A stretch of DNA of 64,000 nt from Streptomyces sp. NBC_00490 (GTDB lineage: Bacteria > Actinomycetota > Actinomycetes > Streptomycetales > Streptomycetaceae). The notes under the pieces were generated by a model. The model was not told the origin of the DNA. It searched no databases and saw only the letters and a list, made by a program, of their open reading frames with translations. Below, piece by piece: positions 33,902 to 41,956 of the stretch; positions within the stretch are counted from its first letter, which is position 1, and each line of letters begins with the position of its first letter. The stretch is from NCBI RefSeq assembly GCF_036013645.1, contig NZ_CP107869.1, positions 1 through 64,000 of the forward strand. Direction: 5' to 3'. Both the position numbers and the translations under genes were made by a program.

Positions 33902-34102
33902 ATGGGCGAGCTACCGGCCGACCAGACCACACTGCAACTCGGCAGCCCCGCCGACCGATTCCTCACCCATACCGACCCCACCACCTGACCCGACCTCGAC
34001 CGCCGCGTGCCCAGCGAGCGAGTGACGCCGTTAGTACTCGGCGGTGGCAGCAACCCCCTGGCCGACGACGCCGCATACCCCGGCACGGCGATCCGTATGG
34101 CC
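33902..34102 (+). pseudogene. murB: Decayed murB 5' fragment
   Basis: After ATG 33902 the frame reads QTTLQLGSPADRF, then a TGA at 33986-33988, then in the same frame continues VTPLVLGGGSNPLADDAAYP and GTAIRMA. LGGGSN...GYPGTV is the FAD-binding signature of MurB, and the TTLxxGGPAxxF block is its N-terminal start. The similarity ends at about 34102, so two thirds of the gene and the catalytic domain are gone. It follows the MurA-type operon with 17 bases between. Confidence 0.7.
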
Positions 34103-34190
34103 AGTTCCTCGTCAGAGGTAAGGGCAAGGCCGACGGCCAGGACCGCATGTACCGGACCGACAGACCGCTTCTGAAGTTGGTGAAAGGCCA

Positions 34191-34478
34191 TCAGGGGCGG
34201 AAGAGCGGAGGAAGCAGACCGTTGCCCGGCCACAACTGCCGCTCGGCGACGAGGCCGGTGAGGAACCTGTCGACCTCGGCCAGGACGGCGGCGAGCTCCT
34301 GCGGCCCGTAGGTGACGACCTGGTCGGTGGCGGCATCGAAGGCCCGCACGTGGCTGGTGGGGCCGACGCAGACGAGGGCGCGCCCGATCTCGGGCAGTCC
34401 GAGGCCGAGGGCGTCGCACTCTCCTGTGCGGACGAGCTGCACGAGGTCGGTGGCGACCGTCTCCCAGTCGCCGACCGT
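34191..34478 (-). pseudogene. Duplicated C-terminal fragment of the 37014 gene
   Basis: The minus strand reads VGDWETVATDLVQLVRTGEC, LGLPEIGRALVCVG, SHVRAFDAA and LPPLFRP. These match the last 95 residues of the protein ending at 37014 in order, at roughly 85% of bases by eye. There is no start; the upstream sequence is iteron-like DNA. This is the tail of a copy of the replication operon whose middle has been deleted. Confidence 0.8.
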
Positions 34479-34485
34479 AGACCAG

Positions 34486-34761
34486 ACCACGGCCCCAACA
34501 GCCCGTACCACCACCCGACCATGCCGGTCACAGTCCTGCGCAGTCATCACGGCCGAAAGACGCCGCAATCGGCTGGTCACTGCGCAACGCGCGAAGTCGG
34601 CCACCACCGCGCAGCTGCGCAGACTGCGCACCGTCTCCTCACCTGTACACCCCGGGCCCGGCTGACCGGGGCAGTCTGCGGCAGTCGTCGCAGTCGCCCG
34701 TAGCCGATTGCGTAGCCGCCGCGGTGTCGATTGCGCAGGTCCGGCCCGTCGTGCGCAGCCG
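34486..34761. repeat. Degenerate iteron array, second copy
   Basis: TGCGCA-centred units occur at 34537, 34581, 34616, 34625, 34732 and 34752, with further decayed ones at 34562 and 34709. Just before it, CCAGACCAC (34492) and CCCGTACCACCAC (34510) resemble the operator half-sites at 40490. The order fragment, half-sites, iterons is the same as in the copy at 37014-40407, so this looks like a decayed duplicate of that control region. Confidence 0.65.
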
Positions 34762-34789
34762 GTTGTGAGACGACTGCCGAAGCCGGACA

Positions 34790-34975
34790 ATGCCTCACCA
34801 CTCTGCCTGGCCTGTCGTCGAGCGGTTCTTCGCCCACCTGATGCGCACCCGCCGCCTGGCGCGGCACTTCGAGCGCCGCACCAGCAGCGCCGAGGCGATG
34901 ATCTACTGGTCGATGACCCTGCTCATGACCCTCCGCCTGCCACGCCACGCCACGCCACGCCACTCGCGAGGGTGA
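34790..34975 (+). pseudogene. IS5-type transposase C-terminal relic
   Basis: VVERFFAHLMRTRRLARHFE followed by SSAEAMIYWSMTLLMTLRL is the C-terminal block of an IS5-family transposase (the xxVERxFAWLxxxRRL motif). It starts with no N-terminal part and ends in a CCACG microsatellite-like stretch. Confidence 0.65.
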
Positions 34976-35033
34976 ACCGGTTTGCCGCTGGGCTTTTGGC
35001 CCAAGCCAGGTTGGCACCTGAGATCATTCGCCC

Positions 35034-35378
35034 ATGAGCTATGACCTGGCCGTGTGGGACGGAGAGCTGCCGCGCGGCGACGAGGCCGGCGCTGTCTTCG
35101 ACGAGCTTTACGAGCGCTACCTCGATTCTGACGACGAGATCGCCGAGTTGTCGCCGCGCATCTCGGCCTACGTCGAGGCACTCGTCGAGCGGTATCCAGA
35201 CGATGTCGCCGGCAGCCCCTGGGCGTCACCGCCCGTCATGGGCGAGGCCTCGGGCCCGATCGTCTATCTGCTCATGTCCTACAGCAGGGCGGAGGAAGTC
35301 GCCGAATATGCGGCTGCCCTGGCACGCAAGCACGGGCTCGTCTGCTACGACCCCCAGGGAGAAACCCTCCGGGTCTGA
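35034..35378 (+). CDS. Small hypothetical protein
   Basis: 114 residues from ATG 35034. It begins MSYDLAVWDGELP, with many acidic residues, a VEALVERYPDD helix and HGLVCYDPQ near the end. Short Streptomyces proteins with the xYDLxVWxG start are common and sit near toxin or accessory genes, often interpreted as immunity-like; I cannot confirm that. No ribosome-binding site stands out. The next 140 bases contain nothing I can name. Confidence 0.6.
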   Translation: MSYDLAVWDGELPRGDEAGAVFDELYERYLDSDDEIAELSPRISAYVEALVERYPDDVAGSPWASPPVMGEASGPIVYLLMSYSRAEEVAEYAAALARKHGLVCYDPQGETLRV

Positions 35379-35520
35379 CGGTCGACGTTCACAACCCCTC
35401 GCTCTGTCCGGCCACGCCCTGCGAGAGCGAGAACCTACCCGGCACCGGCTCGACCAGCCACCCCCGGGCCACCATCCGCAACTACCGGCCGCCCGGGGCG
35501 GGAACTGCGGGGTCCGGTAG

Positions 35521-35901
35521 TCAGCAGAAGTCGAGCGGGACGCCCTTGTCCACGCAGTACCTCAAGACATCGATCAGCTGGCGGGCGTCATCGATGCGGC
35601 GTTCGAGGACGGGATCGTCGGCGACTTGTGGCCGCTGGCCGACGATCGCTTCTAGCCGTGGCAGCATGGCCGCGCACTGAGCGGGTGCCAGGTCGCCGTC
35701 GTCGTCTGGATGATTGAGCAGCGGCGCCAGCGTGGTGGTGATGCTGCTCCACGCGCGCTTCCCTCCGAAGCCGACCATCTCGGGAAGAGCGAATCCCTCG
35801 ATTTGGGCCAGCCACTGCCTGAACAGGTTGAACCCGTAGTGTGACCACGAGATGTCCGGGCTGGCCACGTCGTCGTCTGCAGGGCAGAGCATGAGCCCCA
35901 T
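35521..35901 (-). CDS. Hypothetical protein
   Basis: 126 residues from ATG 35901, chosen because AAGGAGG is 8 bases upstream; the frame extends to 35928. The sequence has an ISWSHYGFNLFRQWLA segment, a helical PLLNHPDDDGDLAPAQC and a C-terminal DARQLIDVLRYCVDKG, with no signal or membrane segment. The pattern recalls small immunity-like proteins, but no family is certain. Confidence 0.6.
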   Translation of the reverse strand: MGLMLCPADDDVASPDISWSHYGFNLFRQWLAQIEGFALPEMVGFGGKRAWSSITTTLAPLLNHPDDDGDLAPAQCAAMLPRLEAIVGQRPQVADDPVLERRIDDARQLIDVLRYCVDKGVPLDFC

Positions 35902-36139
35902 CCAATGGCCTCCTTGCCTCGTTGGCACCCATGCTCAACTGGACGGAGGAAGATCAGCAACTGAAATGATCTGTCGCATGGCTACTCTGCATCAACCGAA
36001 CTCGGCGCCCCAAGCCTTGGAACCCGTCCTTAAACCGTCGGGACACAGAGCCCGGACGGATGTTCGACGGCTGGCGCTGTTGTCTATGGCTCTCTTCGCC
36101 CCATGGATCCATGTTGTGTACCGCTGCGAGAATCCCTGA

Positions 36140-36697
36140 ATGCGCCACACCGCTGACACTATGCCGGTCACTCTCTGGCCAGCGGGCATTGAACTGCGGC
36201 CTGTTGTCGAACAGTTGGCGCAGTTCTACCGGCATGACATGTCGGAGTTCCTCGGTCACCTGCCGGCGGAGGATGGCAGGTTCGGGTTCCGCAGTTTGCC
36301 CTTGTTCTTTGAAGAGCCAGGGCGGGAGGCCTTGCTGATCCGCTATGGGGAGGCTCCGGGCGGGTTCGTGCTGACCTGGCGGATGCCCGAGGGTGCGACC
36401 TCGATCTCTGCGTTCTTTGTCGTGCGAGCGCTGCGCAGGCGTGGCGTCGGTCGTCGGGCTGCTCTCCAGGTATTGCGCTCCAGGCCTGGTCCTTGGGCGA
36501 TCGCCTTCCAGCAGGCTAATGAGGGGGCTGCGCGATTCTGGCGTGGTATCGCTACGGCGGCTGTAGGTTCGGATTGGCACGAAGAAACCCGCCCAGTGCC
36601 CCCACCGGCCCCTGCCAGCCTGCCGGACGACCATTGGCTGTTTCTGAATACAGCCACCACGGTGCAGCCGTCGCGTGACCCGAGCGTTGATTCATGA
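36140..36697 (+). CDS. GNAT-family N-acetyltransferase
   Basis: 185 residues from ATG 36140. The GNAT acetyl-CoA-binding motif is RRRGVGRRAALQVL near residue 100, preceded by the strand SISAFFVVRAL and followed by AIAFQQANEGAARFWRGIA, the usual N-x(n)-A-x-F-W end of the fold. The first 60 residues contain a short YRHDMSEFL helix. It would acetylate an amine on a small molecule or protein; the substrate is not predictable. No close neighbour is co-directional. Confidence 0.75.
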   Translation: MRHTADTMPVTLWPAGIELRPVVEQLAQFYRHDMSEFLGHLPAEDGRFGFRSLPLFFEEPGREALLIRYGEAPGGFVLTWRMPEGATSISAFFVVRALRRRGVGRRAALQVLRSRPGPWAIAFQQANEGAARFWRGIATAAVGSDWHEETRPVPPPAPASLPDDHWLFLNTATTVQPSRDPSVDS

Positions 36698-37013
36698 TCG
36701 TGTGGGCACCGTGCCCACCCCCTGCCAGGCCGGAGCAGGACCCCGTGGCCGTGAAGGGGACCCTGGCCCGCTTGATACCGGCAGAGTCCGCCGCCCGGCC
36801 CGCACGCGAAGGCGCGCCGCCCCATCACGCGCAGCACCCGAAAGCTCTACGCGAAGCCCCCTGCAACACGATTGAGGCCGAACTGGCCCGTGAGCACCGA
36901 GCTCTCCACAGAGGCGTCTGTACGAGATCACCCGAGGGTCAGAGATGGGCTCTTGGCCCCGGGCGCCGTGCTGCGCGGCCCCTTCGCTACACCTTGGGCT
37001 TGGCGAAACTCCA
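36698..37013. other. Non-coding gap with a palindrome
   Basis: GTGGGCACCGTGCCCAC (36702-36718) is a perfect 8-bp palindrome around one base, just after the stop of the GNAT gene, which could be a terminator or an operator. No gene is supported in the rest of the gap. Confidence 0.5.
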
Positions 37014-38465
37014 TCAGGGGTGGAAGAGCGGAGGAAGCAGACCGTCGCCCGGCCAGAACGGCTGCTCGGCAACGAGGCCGGGGAGAAACCTGTCGACCTC
37101 GGCCAGGATGGCGGCGCGCTCCAGGGGCCCGTAGGTGATGACCTGGCCGACGGCGGCGTCGAAGGCACGCACGTGGCTGTCGGGGCCGACGCAGACGAGG
37201 GCGCGTCCGATCTCGGGCAGTCCGAGGCTGAGGGCGTCGCACTCTCCCGTACGGACGAGTTGCACGAGGTCGGCGGTGACGGTCTCCCAGTCGCCGACCG
37301 ACGGCCAGCTGGCACCGCCGTCCAGTTCGTGAGTGAGCGTGGAGAGCGGAATGATCTCGCCCGGCTGGCGTCCCCGGGTGAGGCGGTCGTGGATCCGGGC
37401 GCCGTCGGGCTGGCGTACCTGGGGGTGGAGCAGGGAGTCGGCGGCGACCACGGTGGTGTTGATCTCCTGGGTGCCGGAGTCGGGGTAGTAGGCCTCGTGC
37501 GCGAAGAGCAGGTAGGTGTCCGTGGCGCGGGCTGAGTCGTCGGTCTGGCTATGCATGGGCTGGGTTCCCTTCAGCAGTGGTGATGTGCCGGGCGCAGGTG
37601 CTGGGGCTGGCCGGGCCGCGCGTTCGAAGCCGGGCGGGAGCGGGCCCGATGGGCCTTCACGGCCAGGGGGCTGGTGCGCTGGTCCGGACGTTGATGCGGT
37701 GCGGGTGCGCTCGAGGGTCTGGGTGGCGTGGTCGGCGAGCTGGACCATCAGCCGCTCCCGGTTGATGAGGTGCGCCGAGGCCGCCAGGGTGTCCTGGCCC
37801 TGGAGCAGGCCGGCGGTATCCCACAGCAGGTGGTGGCCGAGTGCGGCCGAGCGGCGCAGTTCGAGGCGGTCGCTGGCAGCGGCGGCCTGGACGAGGACGG
37901 TGTGCAGGGTGGCGAGGCGCTGCAGGTAGCGGCATGAAGGGTCGCCCTCGACGAGGTGGACGTGTGCGCGGGCCCGCGCGTCCAGCCGGCCGGGCAGGTG
38001 CTGGGCGAGCAGCGGGGCGAGCAGCATCGCCGGCACCGTGGCATTCGTGGGGGCACCGCGGCTGAGGGCGAACAGGCCGACCAGCACGCCGATGAGGGCG
38101 ACGGCAGCGGCGGAGAAGCGTAGGGATCCGGGGAGGGTGTCCGGGACGAGGTGCCTGGCGGGGCGTCGGGTCAGCCAGCGCAGGGCGATGCGCTGCCTGC
38201 GGCTGGCCCGCGGGGTGAGCACCCCGATCTGATGGGGGATCTCGGGGCGGCTGCCGTCGCCGGGGACGGTCCAGGCCAGCCACCCCCAGACGGTGCGTTC
38301 GTGGACGAGGACGAGTTCGCACGCGGGCGAGCAGGTGTGGTCGCGGATGTGGCCGGTGCGCAGGGCGCGGGCACGTTCCCTGTCCCACCGCTGCGGGTCG
38401 CGGGCGAAGGGCCGCTGGTGATGCGCGGCCGCGGTCTGCGGCGGGGTGTGGAGGGTGCCTGTCAC
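37014..38465 (-). CDS. Membrane protein co-transcribed with the initiator-like gene
   Basis: 483 residues from GTG 38465, which overlaps the previous stop (GTGA). About 100-150 has two hydrophobic stretches (FSAAAVALIGVLVGLFALSR and VPAMLLAPLLAQHL), so the protein is probably membrane-bound. A helical middle (HTVLVQAAAASDRLELRRSA) follows, then a Pro-rich linker, and from about 304 a compact domain that is also the duplicated fragment at 34191. An internal ATG at 37556 with GAAGGGA upstream could make that domain alone, 180 residues. The role is unknown; the position suggests plasmid replication or its control. Confidence 0.7.
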   Translation of the reverse strand: MTGTLHTPPQTAAAHHQRPFARDPQRWDRERARALRTGHIRDHTCSPACELVLVHERTVWGWLAWTVPGDGSRPEIPHQIGVLTPRASRRQRIALRWLTRRPARHLVPDTLPGSLRFSAAAVALIGVLVGLFALSRGAPTNATVPAMLLAPLLAQHLPGRLDARARAHVHLVEGDPSCRYLQRLATLHTVLVQAAAASDRLELRRSAALGHHLLWDTAGLLQGQDTLAASAHLINRERLMVQLADHATQTLERTRTASTSGPAHQPPGREGPSGPLPPGFERAARPAPAPAPGTSPLLKGTQPMHSQTDDSARATDTYLLFAHEAYYPDSGTQEINTTVVAADSLLHPQVRQPDGARIHDRLTRGRQPGEIIPLSTLTHELDGGASWPSVGDWETVTADLVQLVRTGECDALSLGLPEIGRALVCVGPDSHVRAFDAAVGQVITYGPLERAAILAEVDRFLPGLVAEQPFWPGDGLLPPLFHP

Positions 38466-39907
38466 AGGATGCTGCCTTCCATCGGGTCGGCCGCGACGGA
38501 GCCGCACGTCGTGCAGCGGCCGTCGCTGTCGGGGTGGGCGCGCCGGGGTGTGGGGCCGGGGCAGGTGCGGCACGGTGGCCAGCCGAGGCAGGTGGGGCAG
38601 AGGTCCTCGCCGGGGGCGGTGGCGGGGACGCCGCAGCCGGTGCATTCGACCAGGGCGCGGTAGGTGAGGGCCTCGCCCACCGTGCGCGCGGCCGTGGAGT
38701 TGGCCGCAGGCGGCTGCGGGTCGTCCCAGACGGGCTCGTCGTGGTGGTCGGGCTCGTCGTGGTGGTCGGCCGCGAGGGCGGGTGGGGGGTAGGCCTGGGC
38801 GGCTCGCAGGCGGGCGGCGATGATCGCGCCGACGGAGGTGCGCACCGGCTGCGGCAGGGGCCGGGCGGCGATGATGTGGAGCAGCTGCTCGCGGCTCCAG
38901 CCGGACTCCAGCATCACCGTGACGACGCGGCCTTGATCGGTCAGTGCCTGCCCGGTCAGCAGCAGTTCGGGCCGGGCTGCCGCGAGTTCGAGCAGCAGGT
39001 GGATGCCGGGATGGAGTTCGTCCGCCGGCGGTGCGGGTGCGGTCGCGTCCGCGGCTGGTGTCTCGCTGGAGGTGTGCGCGGTGTCGCCGTGCTCGCATGG
39101 ACGGAGGGGGCTGGTGTTCTGCTGAGTGGTGTTCTTTCTGTTGGTGTTCTTAAGGGGGCGATTACCCGGCGCCGGGTAATCCGCTGGCGGAAAACCCGTC
39201 ACCGGTTGCGACCTGCGGTTTTCCAGGGCCGGCAGGTCCGTGATGAAGTACGCGACGGTACCGAGGGTGCCGTCGTGGTTGCGGGTCTGTTCCCGGCGCA
39301 GGAAGCCGTGCTTCTCCAGCTCCTGGAGGCCGCTCTTCACCGCCGCTACTCCGTCGCGGCCGCGGCGCGTCAGGTCCGCGACCGTCACCTGCCAGCCGTC
39401 CCGGTGCGTGCTGATCAGACCGAACAGCCCCTTCGCCTTGAACGACAGCCGCTCATCGCGCAAGAGACCGTTGGCGATCTGTGTGAACTGATCCGCCGCC
39501 ATCACCCCCCGACGGATCCCCGCCCCGCCGTCGACACGGTGTGCCGAAGCAGAAGGGAGCGCCGCGACGGGCTGTGGAAGGCGGGTGTCGCCGGTCGCGG
39601 GCCGGTCGGTGATGGAGAAGACGAAGTCGCCGAGGGTGCCGTCGTCCCGCCGTAGTTGTTCGCGCACGAGGTAGCCGTGGGTCTGCAGCTCGCTCAGGCC
39701 GACCCGTATCGCGTCCCGCCCGTCGCGCCCGGCCCGCATGAGATCGGCGACGGTCACCTGCCACCCGGTCCGGTGGGTACTGATGGAGCCGAAGATGCCC
39801 TTCGCTTTGAAGGACAGCCGCTCATCGCGGAAGAGACCGTTGGCGATCTGAGTGAACTGATCCGCCGCCATCACCCCGCGGCGGATCCCCGCCCCGAGGC
39901 GGCTCAT
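38462..39907 (-). CDS. Initiator-like protein with tandem winged-helix domains
   Basis: 481 residues from ATG 39907 (GAGGGA upstream). Two copies of one domain occur at about 8-102 and 129-226: both read MAADQFTQIANGL.RDERLSFKAKG..G.ISTHR.GWQVTVADL in pattern. Each is a winged helix of the replisome-organizer or replication-initiator type. The middle is Asn/Pro/Thr-rich, a helical part follows, and the end has zinc-ribbon CxxC motifs (CTGCGVP, CPTCLG, CRTCPG, CTTCGS). With the iteron array directly upstream (40149-40407), it is the best candidate for the plasmid's replication initiator. The gene overlaps the next one. Confidence 0.8.
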   Translation of the reverse strand: MSRLGAGIRRGVMAADQFTQIANGLFRDERLSFKAKGIFGSISTHRTGWQVTVADLMRAGRDGRDAIRVGLSELQTHGYLVREQLRRDDGTLGDFVFSITDRPATGDTRLPQPVAALPSASAHRVDGGAGIRRGVMAADQFTQIANGLLRDERLSFKAKGLFGLISTHRDGWQVTVADLTRRGRDGVAAVKSGLQELEKHGFLRREQTRNHDGTLGTVAYFITDLPALENRRSQPVTGFPPADYPAPGNRPLKNTNRKNTTQQNTSPLRPCEHGDTAHTSSETPAADATAPAPPADELHPGIHLLLELAAARPELLLTGQALTDQGRVVTVMLESGWSREQLLHIIAARPLPQPVRTSVGAIIAARLRAAQAYPPPALAADHHDEPDHHDEPVWDDPQPPAANSTAARTVGEALTYRALVECTGCGVPATAPGEDLCPTCLGWPPCRTCPGPTPRRAHPDSDGRCTTCGSVAADPMEGSIL

Positions 39908-40115
39908 CGCGATCCCTCGCGCGCCATGCACCCGCGGCCGTCGATGCTCTGCGGCCTGCCTGAGCGGGCGGAGCGAACAGGGGCGTCGATTGAATAGACG
40001 TGGGCGATGTCCATGCCGTCAGCTCATCCGGCACCCCAGACCAGAAGGCCGACCATGAGCCCAGACCAACGGTCACGATCCGACAACTTGCGCTGTGGAC
40101 GGGCCTGGTACGCCC

Positions 40116-40133
40116 ATGGTCTGGCCGTACCAC
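40116..40133 (+). promoter_or_regulatory. Operator-like palindrome
   Basis: ATGGTCTGGCCGTACCAC differs from the 40490 site by one base. It lies between the initiator-like gene (start 39907) and the iterons. CAGACCA boxes occur nearby at 40037 and 40061 on the same strand. Confidence 0.65.
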
Positions 40134-40148
40134 GCATCCCAGCGCTGC

Positions 40149-40407
40149 TGCGCAATCGGGGCGCACGACCGACTGCGCAGCCGTGGCCGGCGTCCTGCGC
40201 AATCGGTGCGGGGATCCTGCGCAATCGACTTGTGCGAGTGACTGCGCAGCCGGGCCCCGCGTCCTGCGCAGCCGACTGCGCAGCCTTTGTCGGGCCTGCG
40301 CACCGGTGCGCCGATCCTGCGCAATCGACTTGTGCGGGTGACTGCCGGCCCGGCCGGTATAGGGACGCGCCGCTGCTTCCCGACCGCTTCAGACGGCTGC
40401 GCAGTAC
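40149..40407 (+). repeat. Iteron array, candidate replication origin
   Basis: TGCGCA-centred units start at 40149, 40174, 40196, 40218, 40243, 40265, 40277, 40297, 40318 and 40398. The intervals between the first six are 25, 22, 22, 25 and 22 bases; then 12, 20 and 21. Most read TGCGCAATCG or TGCGCAGCCG. A larger unit with GATCCTGCGCAATCGACTT repeats exactly 100 bases apart (40213 and 40313). No gene is present. Regular ~22-bp iterons next to an initiator-like gene are the usual form of an iteron-controlled origin. Confidence 0.75.
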
Positions 40408-40489
40408 GCATCTGCCGTCCCGGCAACCGCTGGGAGCTTCTCCCTGGAGACAGGCCGTCGCGGGGTGTCGAAATGTCGTGGTGCGGCTC

Positions 40490-40575
40490 GTGGTCTGGCC
40501 GTACCACAGGCCGTACCACGGGTTTGTGTCCCTTTCGTAATCGTGGTCTGGCCTTCGTGGTCTGCGGTGTGGTCT
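40490..40575 (+). promoter_or_regulatory. Operator cluster before the conjugation operon
   Basis: GTGGTCTGGCCGTACCAC (40490-40507) is an 18-bp palindrome of the type GTGGTnnGGCCnnACCAC. A second right half, GGCCGTACCAC, follows at 40509. Further GTGGTCTG boxes lie at 40543, 40556 and 40569. The cluster ends about 60 bases before the first gene of the secretion operon (40634), so it probably controls it. Confidence 0.7.
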
Positions 40576-40633
40576 GGGGCAGCGGGTTGTCTCGGGTCAG
40601 AAGCAACGACTGGTTCTGACCTGGGAGTTCGTA

Positions 40634-41563
40634 ATGTCTCGTGCCAAGCAGGCAGCGCAGGAGCAGGCTGTTCCTGCGACCGCTGCGGGGGCTCGGCTGC
40701 AGCAGATGCGGCGCCGGGTGCGCCTGTCCCGGCTGAGCGTGTGGGCGGTGATGGCGGCCGGGCCCGTCGCGCTGGCCGTCGCCGTGGCCAGCCCCGCGGC
40801 CGTGGTCCGTGCGGCCCCCGCAACCAAGCCGGCCACCGTGAAAACGGCCGCGGCGGGCACCCCGGCCGGCTACGCGACGGTGTTCCTCACCGCGTGGCTG
40901 CGCAGCCACGCAGGAGACGAGCGCAGTGCGCAGGCCCGGCTTGCGCAGTCGATGGCCCCCAATGTCGATCTCCCCGAGACGTCGGCTGCGCAGCCCGGGC
41001 CCGAGGCGGTCGTGGCGGTGCGCAGTGCGCAGCAGACCGGCCACGCGTGGTCGGTGACGCTGGCTGCGCAGTACGCCGACGGACGGTTGCGCTACTTCGC
41101 GGTGCCGGTCCTCACCGATCGCGCAGGAGCCTCGTTCACGGTGTCCGGGGCCCCTGCGGTGGTGGCGTCCCCGGCCCGCATCGAGGGGCCGCCATCGCCG
41201 TACACGGTGACGGTGCCGACGGGCGGTGATCTGCCCTCCGCGGTCGGGGAGTTCCTGGCCGCCTATCTCACCGGCGCCGGGGAGGTCGACCGCTACCTCG
41301 CCCCCGGGGTGCGCCTGGCACCGGTCTCCCCTGCCCCGTACCAGTCCGTCACGGTCGAACAGCTGCTGGCCGCCGACGAGGCAGCGGCCGCCGTATCCGT
41401 CCCCACAGACGGGACACGGGTTGGGGTGATGGTCCAGGCGGAGGCCCGGGACAACGGTGGGCGGTGGCCGCTGGCGTACGAGTTCACGCTCACTGCCCGC
41501 TCCGGCCGGTGGGAGGTGTCCGCGCTGGAGTCGGGCACCGCTCAGGGCGGGGGCGCCCGATGA
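40634..41563 (+). CDS. TcpC/VirB8-like conjugation protein
   Basis: 309 residues from ATG 40634 with GGGAG upstream. A membrane helix lies at about 35-55 (VWAVMAAGPVALAVAVASP) after a basic cytoplasmic start, and two NTF2-like domains follow (ATVFLTAWLRSHAGD... and SAVGEFLAAYLTGAGEVDRY, YQSVTVEQLLAAD), the hallmark of TcpC from Gram-positive conjugation systems and of VirB8. Bitopic VirB8/TcpC proteins form the core of the inner-membrane complex. The gene also carries some TGCGCA repeats. It opens an operon whose genes overlap by one to four bases. Confidence 0.85.
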   Translation: MSRAKQAAQEQAVPATAAGARLQQMRRRVRLSRLSVWAVMAAGPVALAVAVASPAAVVRAAPATKPATVKTAAAGTPAGYATVFLTAWLRSHAGDERSAQARLAQSMAPNVDLPETSAAQPGPEAVVAVRSAQQTGHAWSVTLAAQYADGRLRYFAVPVLTDRAGASFTVSGAPAVVASPARIEGPPSPYTVTVPTGGDLPSAVGEFLAAYLTGAGEVDRYLAPGVRLAPVSPAPYQSVTVEQLLAADEAAAAVSVPTDGTRVGVMVQAEARDNGGRWPLAYEFTLTARSGRWEVSALESGTAQGGGAR

Positions 41564-41904
41564 CCACCACCGTGCACGGCCAGATGCTCGCAGGGAAGCT
41601 GGACGATCTCGGCGACGCGTGGATCACCATGTTCCAGGACTGGGCGACCAAGGGCCTGCAGGCCGGTCTGCTCGTCCTGGTCGTCATCATCATGATCCAG
41701 AAGTTCTCGCTGAAGGCGGGAATCGGCGCCCTGCTCCTGATGATCGTCGCGCTGGGGCTCTACAACTCCCGCGACTCGCTCGCGGACATGTTCGAGGACG
41801 AGGTCAACAACCCCTCCCAGGGCGCACCCGCCGTCCCCGGCACGGTCCGCTCCGAGCTCCCCGTCTCCCGCGTGCACGCGCCCGGCGCAGGGGGCTGGCT
41901 GTGA
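41560..41904 (+). CDS. Small conjugation membrane protein
   Basis: 114 residues from ATG 41560, overlapping the previous stop (ATGA). After an amphipathic N-terminus (MLAGKLDDLGDAWITMFQDW) two hydrophobic stretches run together (about 32-65), followed by an acidic, Pro-rich end. Position and size fit TcpD or VirB2/VirB3-type small proteins of the Tcp operon, but no motif proves one. Confidence 0.7.
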   Translation: MTTTVHGQMLAGKLDDLGDAWITMFQDWATKGLQAGLLVLVVIIMIQKFSLKAGIGALLLMIVALGLYNSRDSLADMFEDEVNNPSQGAPAVPGTVRSELPVSRVHAPGAGGWL

Positions 41905-41956
41905 CCGCCGCCACCGGGCGGGTAGGCCGCTTCTACACCGCCGCGCGCCGCCACCC

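Noticed and set aside
34191..34790. A 199-residue minus-strand CDS ending at 34191
   Set aside because: Only its C-terminal 95 residues match the real gene; the N-terminal part is translated iteron DNA.
40149..40407. CRISPR array
   Set aside because: Repeat units are only about 10 bases with 12-25 base spacing and related spacers, which fits iterons, not CRISPR. No cas gene is in the window.
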